This document shows, piece after piece, positions 1 through 5,308 of a DNA stretch of 8,149 bases (its first letter is position 1; every line of letters begins with the position of its first letter). The DNA is from an uncultured bacterium (GTDB taxonomy: Bacteria; Patescibacteriota; Minisyncoccia; Phycocordibacterales; UBA2100): the NCBI GenBank assembly GCA_903881205.1, contig CAIRSC010000068.1, positions 1-8,149 on the forward strand, written 5' to 3'. A program made the position numbers and the translations under genes. The notes under the pieces are model-generated. The model did no database searches and was not told where the DNA came from. It saw nothing but the letters and a program-made list of their open reading frames with translations.

Positions 1-153
1 GAAGACGGATTCATTCTCCGCCGCAAGGCGGTCGATCTCAATATTCCGCTTATCACCAATCGTCAGCTCGCCGAAGCATTCGTCACGGCGTTCCACGAGA
101 TACGCGAACAAAAGATTGTCATCAAGTCCTGGGAGGAGTACAAACAGGGTTAA
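1..153 (+). CDS. carB: Carbamoyl-phosphate synthase large subunit, C-terminal end (partial)
   Basis: The first 50 codons of the window are open in frame 1 and end with TAA at 151-153; the 5' part lies outside. The visible protein contains DGFILRRKAVD followed by IPLITNRQLAEAFV and ends SWEEYKQG. This matches the end of the MGS-like allosteric domain of CarB/CPS proteins, where an RR-x-AV segment precedes an (I/L)P-(L/I)-(I/L)TN strand and a helix. CarB makes carbamoyl phosphate from bicarbonate, ammonia and ATP for pyrimidine and arginine synthesis; the MGS domain binds nucleotide or ornithine effectors. Methylglyoxal synthase and PurH share this fold but normally end differently. The gene is convergent with uvrA and with the candidate small RNA beyond its stop. 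The call rests on 50 residues only, so a stand-alone MGS-domain protein cannot be excluded. Confidence 0.7.
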   Translation, partial: EDGFILRRKAVDLNIPLITNRQLAEAFVTAFHEIREQKIVIKSWEEYKQG

Positions 154-187
154 AAGAAAAAAGCCCCGACGCTACGCGACTGGGGCC
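154..187 (-). terminator. Rho-independent terminator on the - strand, after the candidate small RNA and uvrA
   Basis: Read on the - strand, GCCCC (182-186) pairs with GGGGC (163-167). Inside this, CGC (176-178) and GCG (171-173) close a GUA loop, with only an A-C mismatch, a G-U pair and a bulged U between the two helices. The hairpin is followed by TTTTTTCTTTT (162-152), a good U-tract. On the + strand the hairpin is followed by CCTTACTC, so it would be a weak terminator for carB. It sits directly beyond the carB stop. Confidence 0.75.
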
Positions 188-300
188 CTTACTCTACGCA
201 CAATAAATTTGTACAACACCCCGGTACGCTACGCGGGATCGAGATAATGGGTGATTCCCGCCCAAAACTCCTACATCTCCACTGTCGTGGGATGCGTGCA
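155..300 (-). ncRNA. Candidate structured small RNA (about 145 nt), family unknown
   Basis: The sequence between the promoter at 307-335 and the terminator at 154-187 has no convincing ORF but several hairpins. In - strand order these are CCAC-GACA-GTGG (290-279), GCGGGA...TCCCGC (261-256 with 238-233), GTACAA-ATTTA-TTGTGC (214-198), then the terminator stem. GAGAU (279-275 region) could alternatively pair with AUCUC (245-241), so two folds are possible. The decamer CGCGTAGCGT occurs twice, at 235-226 and in the terminator at 178-169. I see no 5S, tmRNA, SRP, RNase P or clear 6S signature. Own promoter, structure and terminator support an independent transcript. The alternative is that it is simply the structured 3' UTR of uvrA, or an RNA processed from it. 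Start and end are approximate. Confidence 0.5.
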
Positions 301-306
301 GTCAGC

Positions 307-335
307 TTTATACTATGGTACGTCTTAAACGTCAA
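307..335 (-). promoter_or_regulatory. Sigma70-type promoter for the candidate small RNA
   Basis: On the - strand TTGACG (335-330) is separated by exactly 17 bases from TATAAA (312-307), each one mismatch from consensus. The -35 box starts only five bases after the uvrA stop codon TAG (343-341). Transcription would start near 299-300 and run toward carB. There is no ORF of normal size downstream before the terminator, so the promoter has no obvious protein-coding target. Confidence 0.7.
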
Positions 336-340
336 GCCTC

Positions 341-2989
341 CTACTTTTTAGATTTTTTGAGCATCTTTTTGAGATAGTAGCCGGTGTGAGAGCCGTCGGT
401 GCGTGATACTTCCTCGGGCGTGCCCTGCGCCACGATAGTGCCACCCCCTTCTCCGCCTTCAGGCCCCATATCGATCAGATAATCGGCGCATTTGAGTACA
501 TCGAGATTGTGCTCGATAACGACCACGGTATTGCCGCGTTCGACGAGCTTCTGGAGGATATCGATGAGTTTTGCGACGTCGTCGTAGTGAAGTCCCACCG
601 TCGGTTCATCGAGCAGGTAGATGCTCTTGGTGATATGCGGACGATAGAGTTCCGATGCGATCTTCACGCGCTGCGCCTCGCCCCCGGAGAGGGTCGTCGC
701 ACTTTGCCCAAGCTCAAGATATGAGAGTCCCACATCCGCGAGCGTCTGCAATCGGTCGTGGATCGCCGGAATATCTTCAAAGAAGTCGATCGCCTGCTCG
801 ACTGTCATAGAGAGCACGTCGTGAATGCTCTTCTTTTTATATTTCACTTCGAGCGTCTCTTTCATAAATCGCTTGCCGTTGCAGACATCGCACGTCACGT
901 AGACCGTTGGAAGGAAATGCATTTCGACGGCGACGAGGCCGTTGCCCTGACACGCTTCGCAGCGGCCGCCCTTCACATTGAAAGAGAATCGGCCCGGTCC
1001 CCAGCCGCGTGCGCGCGACTCCTCGCTCATCGCAAACATATCGCGGATGTGCGTCCACGCGCCGGTATATGTGGCGGGATTCGATCGCGGCGTGCGTCCG
1101 ATCGCCGACTGGTCGATGAGTATCGCGCGGCCGAGATATTCGGTACCGGAAAATTCTTTGCAGTTGTAGATCTTGGCGGTGCGGAATCGCTTGTCGAAAC
1201 GCGCCTGCAGATTGCGATGCAAAATTTCATAGAGGAATGTGGATTTCCCCGAGCCTGATACGCCGGTGATACCGACGAGCTTATTGAGCGGGATATCCAC
1301 GTTGAGATCCTTCATATTGAACTTACTCGCACCGCGAATTTTGATCTTTCCGCGATCCACCGTACGACGATGCTCCGGAAGCTCGATGCGGGCTTCATCG
1401 CGCAAGTATGCGAGCGTCCGCGAGCCGCTCTTGTTGGTCTTGGCTGTGAGCAGATCCTCGAGCCACCCTGCGGCCACAATATTGCCCCCGTGTACGCCGG
1501 CACCCGGCCCGATATCGATGATGTAGTCCGATGCATAAATCGTGTCCTCGTCGTGTTCGACCACGAGTACGGAATTGCCGAGATCGCGCAAATGCTTGAG
1601 CGTCGTAATGAGCTTATCGTTGTCGCGCTGGTGCAGACCGATCGTCGGTTCGTCGAGCACGTAGAGTGCGCCCACGAGCCCGGAACCGAGCTGCGATGCG
1701 AGCCGGATGCGCTGTGCCTCTCCGCCGGAAAGCGTATTGGCCTTACGATCGAGCGTGAGGTACTCGATCCCGACGTTGAGCATGAATTGCAAACGCGACG
1801 TGATCTCTTTGATCACCTGCCGCGAGATATCCTGTTCTTTCTTCGAAAGTTTGAGTGCATTAAAAAAGTCCATCGCATGCTCGATCGAGAGCGATGAGAG
1901 ATTGACGATATTGGTACCAGCAGCGGCACCTTTGTGATTCTCGGGCGCCTCTACGGGCCCGAGGAATACGTTGAGCGATTCGGGGCGCAGGCGCGCACCC
2001 TCGCAGACAGGACAGTTCTCGTCGCTGAAAAGGTACTTTGTGCCGAGACCCTTACACTCAGGACATGCACCGTACGGAGAATTGAATGAGAAAAGACGCG
2101 GCTCGACCTCCGGGAACGAGAACCCGTCGTATGGGCAGAGGAATTTGGCGGATACGATATGTGTGGAACCGTCGGCATCCATGATGCGCACGAGCCCGTC
2201 GGATTCGAGCAGTGCACGCTCGATCGCCTCAGACGCGCGCTCAAACGACCCTTTCTTGTCGTCGTTGAATTCACTCACGAATATCTCATCGACGATCACG
2301 TCGACATCGTGGCGATCATTCTTTTCGAGCACGATGCGCTCCCGCAGCGACTTCTCGGTGCCGTCTATAATGACCTTTTCGTACCCCTTGCCGAGCATGT
2401 CGTAGAGCAGCTGGTAGTACTCGCCCTTACGGCCCACGACGACGGGCGCCAGTATCTTGATCTTCGCATCGGACACGTTGGAAGTGAGATTTTTCTTTGC
2501 GTCCGCCTTCCCCTTTTTCTGTGCCTTTTCCACCAGCTCAAGAACCGATTCAAGGATCTCCTCGTTGGTGAGCTTGCGCACTTCGCGTCCGCAGATCGGA
2601 CAATGCGGATGACCGATGCGCGCATAGAGCACGCGCAGATAGTCGTAGATCTCAGTGATCGTCGCGACCGTCGAGCGCGGATTGTTGGAACGCGACTTTT
2701 GGTCGATCGAAATGGCCGGAGAAAGTCCCGATATCTCATCGACATCCGGCTTCTGCATTTGGCGCAGGAATTGGCGCGCGTATGCAGAGAGCGACTCCAC
2801 GTACTTGCGCTGACCTTCGGCAAATATGGTATCGAACGCGAGCGATGACTTGCCCGAGCCCGAAAGGCCGGTGAAGACCACCATCTTGCCGCGCGGCATT
2901 TCGACGCTCACGTTCTTGAGATTATGAGTCCGCGCACCCTTGATGACGATCTTATTGTCGGGGTTTATTTTGTTGTCTTTATCTGCCAT
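341..2989 (-). CDS. uvrA: UvrABC excinuclease subunit A (shortened form)
   Basis: UvrA is the damage-sensing ATPase of nucleotide excision repair; a UvrA dimer loads UvrB at lesions. The order of motifs is complete: Walker A GLSGSGKS (about residues 41-48), ABC signature LSGGEAQ (about 420) with DEPTIGLH, a second Walker A GVSGSGKS (about 576), zinc module CEAC...CDVC (about 677-703), second LSGGEAQ (about 767) and DEPTVGLH. The first zinc motif reads CPYD...CPEC, so one usual cysteine is aspartate. Between CPEC and the next CPVC there are only about 13 residues, where E. coli UvrA has over 100 by memory; total length is 882 versus about 940. The start is chosen at ATG 2989 (MADKDN). An in-frame TTG at 3004 lies ten bases after an AGGGGG and is a real alternative. 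The C-terminus is lysine-rich (KKMLKKSKK). Upstream is a divergent small ORF; downstream is a candidate small RNA. Confidence 0.97.
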   Translation of the reverse strand: MADKDNKINPDNKIVIKGARTHNLKNVSVEMPRGKMVVFTGLSGSGKSSLAFDTIFAEGQRKYVESLSAYARQFLRQMQKPDVDEISGLSPAISIDQKSRSNNPRSTVATITEIYDYLRVLYARIGHPHCPICGREVRKLTNEEILESVLELVEKAQKKGKADAKKNLTSNVSDAKIKILAPVVVGRKGEYYQLLYDMLGKGYEKVIIDGTEKSLRERIVLEKNDRHDVDVIVDEIFVSEFNDDKKGSFERASEAIERALLESDGLVRIMDADGSTHIVSAKFLCPYDGFSFPEVEPRLFSFNSPYGACPECKGLGTKYLFSDENCPVCEGARLRPESLNVFLGPVEAPENHKGAAAGTNIVNLSSLSIEHAMDFFNALKLSKKEQDISRQVIKEITSRLQFMLNVGIEYLTLDRKANTLSGGEAQRIRLASQLGSGLVGALYVLDEPTIGLHQRDNDKLITTLKHLRDLGNSVLVVEHDEDTIYASDYIIDIGPGAGVHGGNIVAAGWLEDLLTAKTNKSGSRTLAYLRDEARIELPEHRRTVDRGKIKIRGASKFNMKDLNVDIPLNKLVGITGVSGSGKSTFLYEILHRNLQARFDKRFRTAKIYNCKEFSGTEYLGRAILIDQSAIGRTPRSNPATYTGAWTHIRDMFAMSEESRARGWGPGRFSFNVKGGRCEACQGNGLVAVEMHFLPTVYVTCDVCNGKRFMKETLEVKYKKKSIHDVLSMTVEQAIDFFEDIPAIHDRLQTLADVGLSYLELGQSATTLSGGEAQRVKIASELYRPHITKSIYLLDEPTVGLHYDDVAKLIDILQKLVERGNTVVVIEHNLDVLKCADYLIDMGPEGGEGGGTIVAQGTPEEVSRTDGSHTGYYLKKMLKKSKK

Positions 2990-3013
2990 ATCATGATTCT
3001 GCAAACAATACTG

Positions 3014-3035
3014 ACCCCCTGCTTGCGCTGGGGGT
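3014..3035 (-). promoter_or_regulatory. Hairpin with GCAA tetraloop in the uvrA leader
   Basis: On the - strand ACCCCC (3035-3030) pairs with GGGGGT (3019-3014). After an A-A mismatch, GC pairs with GC around a GCAA loop, a GNRA-type tetraloop. The 3' arm contains the only purine-rich, Shine-Dalgarno-like stretch (AGGGGG, 3020-3015) before uvrA, so folding would hide it. It lies 25 bases before ATG 2989 and ten before TTG 3004. There is no following U-tract on either strand, so it does not look like a terminator. It could instead simply stabilise the 5' end of the mRNA. Confidence 0.5.
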
Positions 3036-3046
3036 TGGATATGTGC

Positions 3047-3077
3047 ACTATATCACAAGCGGCTTTTCAAATCACAA
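3047..3077 (-). promoter_or_regulatory. Possible uvrA promoter
   Basis: On the - strand TGATATAGT (3055-3047) is an extended -10 element (TG-n-TATAGT). A weak -35 TTGTGA lies at 3077-3072 with a long 19-base spacer. Start of transcription would be near 3040, placing the leader hairpin at the extreme 5' end of the mRNA. I saw no LexA-type SOS box here. Confidence 0.35.
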
Positions 3078-3095
3078 TCAGCCATGGAGGCTATC

Positions 3096-3302
3096 GTGAA
3101 TCGACAGACGGGCGAAACAGTTAGCTTCACCACTTTAAGCATACTTTGGCTTAAGCGACAGTTTCGGGTTCCTCGCTACAACAGGAATGGCTTACGAACG
3201 TTCAACGCCGGCGAGATTGAGCAAATGGAAACTGAGACCGCCAAGGCGTATCTGCTCGCGGGCGGATGGTTTCCAGGAATGGACGATCGCTTCACCAAAT
3301 AA
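3096..3302 (+). CDS. Small hypothetical protein (68 aa), divergent from uvrA
   Basis: Not recognised. The start is set at GTG 3096 because a strong Shine-Dalgarno GGAGG (3086-3090) lies five bases before it. An in-frame ATG at 3084 would add four residues but would place that GGAGG inside the coding sequence and has no ribosome site of its own. The product is soluble-looking and basic in its first half (WLKRQFRVPRYNRNG), with an acidic helix-like second half (AGEIEQMETETAKAY) and a glycine/aromatic end (AGGWFPGMDD). No cysteine, signal peptide or membrane segment is seen. A strong terminator follows 21 bases after the stop, which supports a real gene. It is divergent from uvrA and convergent with the 298-aa gene. 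The first half could bind nucleic acid, but that is only a guess from charge. Confidence 0.6.
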   Translation: MNRQTGETVSFTTLSILWLKRQFRVPRYNRNGLRTFNAGEIEQMETETAKAYLLAGGWFPGMDDRFTK

Positions 3303-3323
3303 TGCGGCACTCTGACAAATCAA

Positions 3324-3357
3324 AAGGCCGGGCAATGCGCCCGGCCTTAGTTTTTTT
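3324..3357 (+). terminator. Strong bidirectional rho-independent terminator
   Basis: AAGGCCGGGC (3324-3333) pairs perfectly over 10 bp with GCCCGGCCTT (3339-3348) around a five-base loop. On the + strand AG and then seven T (3351-3357) follow, ending the small ORF. On the - strand the stem runs into CCTTTTGATTTG, a usable U-rich tract for the 298-aa gene, whose stop is at 3365-3363. It resembles the terminator at 7720-7743 in stem and 5' flank. Confidence 0.9.
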
Positions 3358-3362
3358 CTATC

Positions 3363-4259
3363 TCATGCTCGTGCCGACATGTAGCCTTCGATACGCTGTT
3401 TCCGGGCAACCGGATTCACAGCAGCACCGGTGGAGCTAGACCGATAGTGCTTGTGTGCAAGAAGATCAAGATCGGCGACGGACTCCGACTGCACCCAGTT
3501 GAACGACTCGAGTACAGTGATAACTTCGGGTACCGTTAAGGTCATGCTTGAAAGTTTGAACGATGCACCGCACCGATCTCGCACCAACCCTTCCCACACC
3601 GCCTCACGCAGGTGCAGGCACCGGCGGAGTCGGAACGTCAGCTTCACCCGGTCATGCTTCTGTTTTACCAGAAGCGTTGCCGTGTTGGTACCGAACGGCT
3701 TTTCCCGATCGCCATACGCCACTTCCCGATCGAACAGTTTCATTCGCAGGTAACTGAAGAAGAACGTATTGAAGCTCTTCTCGATCGCCATGTCGTGCGC
3801 AAAGACGCAGCTTGCGAAGTATTGTGCAAACTCGGGCCACGGCGAAACCTTGCGTATGACACCGACGAGTACGTGGGCATCGTGCTCGCGTTCGCTGCCG
3901 CCCATGGCATCGGTCACATCGACAGGACCACGTTTGCACAGGCCTGCGAACGCCGACCTGAATCGTAGTTCGTGCTCACCTGTACCAAAGCGTAGCTGAC
4001 GCCACGCCTCCAAGACTTGTGCCGCAAGAACCGAGGGACGATCCTCCAAGGAGGATTGATTGTATTTCTCGGTGACCCCGTAGCGACTGAGCAGGTGCAT
4101 CACAATGCCGAGACTCGAGGCGGTTATGCTTTCGACGGCAGTGAGATGCATGGTGCCGACCGCCAATCGTAAGGCAGCGGCAAGATTTTCGATGTTCTTG
4201 AGTGGGCGGTACGAGCCGCGGATATCAAGCACATCGGTATCAATCCCTATTGCAGTCAT
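3363..4259 (-). CDS. Hypothetical protein of 298 aa, unrecognised family
   Basis: I do not recognise this protein. It opens at ATG 4259, with AAGGGG eight bases upstream as a good ribosome site, and closes at TGA 3365-3363 just before a bidirectional terminator. It has no signal peptide and no clear membrane helix. The N-terminal third is mildly hydrophobic and helix-like (about 25-60: NLAAALRLAVG, SLGIVMHLLSRYG). The middle is rich in aromatic and charged residues (FNTFFFSYLRMKLFDRE, about 165-180). A basic stretch follows (KQKHDRVKLTFRLRRCLHLRE, about 200-220), then a C-terminal part ending ARKQRIEGYMSARA. Four scattered cysteines do not form a zinc pattern. No Walker, HTH or nuclease motif is apparent. 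It follows murB on the same strand, with no terminator between, but has its own promoter and an AT-rich leader unlike the neighbouring DNA. An accessory or acquired gene is possible. Confidence 0.75.
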   Translation of the reverse strand: MTAIGIDTDVLDIRGSYRPLKNIENLAAALRLAVGTMHLTAVESITASSLGIVMHLLSRYGVTEKYNQSSLEDRPSVLAAQVLEAWRQLRFGTGEHELRFRSAFAGLCKRGPVDVTDAMGGSEREHDAHVLVGVIRKVSPWPEFAQYFASCVFAHDMAIEKSFNTFFFSYLRMKLFDREVAYGDREKPFGTNTATLLVKQKHDRVKLTFRLRRCLHLREAVWEGLVRDRCGASFKLSSMTLTVPEVITVLESFNWVQSESVADLDLLAHKHYRSSSTGAAVNPVARKQRIEGYMSARA

Positions 4260-4303
4260 TGATCGTGCCCCTTGGTTTGTGATGTTGCACTTTTTTCTGG
4301 GCT

Positions 4304-4346
4304 ACGCATTTACAATGTACTTAAACCCGCAATATAATGCGTTTAA
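4304..4346. repeat. Nested inverted repeats over the promoter of the 298-aa gene
   Basis: Two nested inverted repeats lie here. ACGCATT (4304-4310) matches AATGCGT (4336-4342) inverted. TTAAAC (4321-4326) matches GTTTAA (4341-4346), with inner GCA (4329-4331) and TGC (4338-4340) offset by a two-base bulge. A short odd palindrome TACAATGTA sits at 4311-4319. The repeats cover the -10 box and the expected transcription start, where repressor operators usually lie. A leader RNA hairpin is the other reading. AT-rich DNA yields such matches by chance fairly often. Confidence 0.35.
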
Positions 4347-4362
4347 ATCATTAATATGTCAA
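4334..4362 (-). promoter_or_regulatory. Promoter for the 298-aa gene, just after murB
   Basis: On the - strand a perfect TTGACA (4362-4357) is followed after 17 bases by CATTAT (4339-4334), four of six matches to the -10 consensus. TATATT (4336-4331) is an alternative -10 at 20 bases. The -35 starts 12 bases after the murB stop (4377-4375). Transcription would begin near 4327, giving a leader of about 68 bases. Confidence 0.6.
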
Positions 4363-4374
4363 CCTCTGCAATCC

Positions 4375-5307
4375 TTAGAAAAGGGCGGCTTCTTCCTGCA
4401 GTTCCACGCCGAATTGCGCCGATACTTCGAGCTTGATCACCTGTGCCAGATTACGCACATCATGCGCCGTGGCACAGCCGGTATTCACGATGTAGTTGGG
4501 ATGTTGAACGGATGCGATCGCATCGCCTACTTTGTGCCCCTTGAGTCCGGCTTTTTCGATAAGCCATCCTGCAGGAACTCTCCCTTCGCGCGCCTTCATT
4601 CCTTTTTCGGACTCAAACATCTCGACAATATTCGCCGGCGCTGAGGGATTCATAAAGAAACTGCCCGCCGCGCGCACATTTTGCAAATGCCGCTTTTCAC
4701 GCTCTGCGATCGTCTCATCACTCAGTCGATCCGAGTCCTGTGGATCGGCGGGGCGAAGCTCCAGCCATACATGCACGATGATCCACTCCGGGTGATCCTT
4801 GAAGAACGAGTGGCGGTACGAGAAATCGCATTCGACATTCGAAAATTCCTTCACTTCTCCACTCTGAGAATTGAGCGCACGGACGCGAGTCACAAAGTCC
4901 TTGATCTCCGGACCAAATGCCCCTGCGTTGCCACGTACGGCGCCACCGATCGTCCCGGGAATGCCCGCGAGCTTCTCCCAGCCTCCAAGACCGCACTCTG
5001 ATGCCGCACGAATGAGTTTGAGTACATTGCATCCCGCATCCGCTTCCACACATAAAGGACCGTCCTTTATGTAACTTGTTGAGCCTTCGACGATGCGGAT
5101 CACGAGACCCTCGAGACCACCGTCGGGAATAAGTACGTTACTTCCGCCTGCCAGAACTCGGAATGTTTCTCGATGCTCTTTTGCCCACGCAAGTGCTTCG
5201 CTAATCTCTGACTCAGAGGAAACCTCAACAAAGAATTTTGCACTGCCGCCGATTCCAAATGTGGTGAGCGGTGCGAGTGCTACGTTTTCACGAATATCGA
5301 GTGTCAT
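4375..5307 (-). CDS. murB: UDP-N-acetylenolpyruvoylglucosamine reductase
   Basis: MurB is the cytoplasmic flavoenzyme that reduces UDP-GlcNAc-enolpyruvate with NADPH to UDP-MurNAc, the second committed step of peptidoglycan synthesis. The 310-aa product has the FAD-binding region TTFGIGGSAKFF (about 15-26), LAGGSNVLIPDGGL (52-65) and IPGTIGGAVRGNAGAFG (116-132). The YRHSFFK segment follows, and AAGSFFMNP (213-221) contains the catalytic serine near 216. The C-terminal domain has AGWLIEKAGLKG (246-257) and ends LQEEAALF, with a glutamate near 305-306 as the expected proton donor. The usual GS-x-FKNP has Met for Lys here. The start is ATG 5307; the frame stays open further upstream, but the extension overlaps uvrB and reads as arginine-rich shadow sequence (RPRKRRR). 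Only one base separates the uvrB stop from this start, so the two are probably co-transcribed and translationally coupled. Confidence 0.96.
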   Translation of the reverse strand: MTLDIRENVALAPLTTFGIGGSAKFFVEVSSESEISEALAWAKEHRETFRVLAGGSNVLIPDGGLEGLVIRIVEGSTSYIKDGPLCVEADAGCNVLKLIRAASECGLGGWEKLAGIPGTIGGAVRGNAGAFGPEIKDFVTRVRALNSQSGEVKEFSNVECDFSYRHSFFKDHPEWIIVHVWLELRPADPQDSDRLSDETIAEREKRHLQNVRAAGSFFMNPSAPANIVEMFESEKGMKAREGRVPAGWLIEKAGLKGHKVGDAIASVQHPNYIVNTGCATAHDVRNLAQVIKLEVSAQFGVELQEEAALF

Positions 5308-5308
5308 A

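Noticed and set aside
230..265. Resemblance of GCGGGAATCACCC to part of 5S rRNA
   Set aside because: The CCGAAC...GGAAG core and the terminal helix of 5S rRNA are missing; the match is short and GC-rich.
155..300. 6S RNA, tmRNA or SRP RNA as identity for the structured RNA
   Set aside because: No SRP GGAAGCAGCC-like loop, no tmRNA tRNA-like end, and no single long hairpin with a central bubble as in 6S RNA could be drawn convincingly.
2159..2848. A 229-codon + strand open frame inside uvrA
   Set aside because: Antisense to conserved UvrA sequence, without a ribosome site or recognisable motif.
3036..3095. LexA-type SOS box upstream of uvrA
   Set aside because: Neither CTGT-N8-ACAG nor GAAC-N4-GTTC type sites are present here or before uvrB.
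3084..3095. ATG 3084 as start of the 68-aa ORF
   Set aside because: The Shine-Dalgarno GGAGG overlaps this ATG and is correctly spaced for GTG 3096 instead.
4281..4300. T-run at 4291-4296 as a + strand terminator
   Set aside because: There is no stable hairpin immediately before it and no + strand gene upstream.
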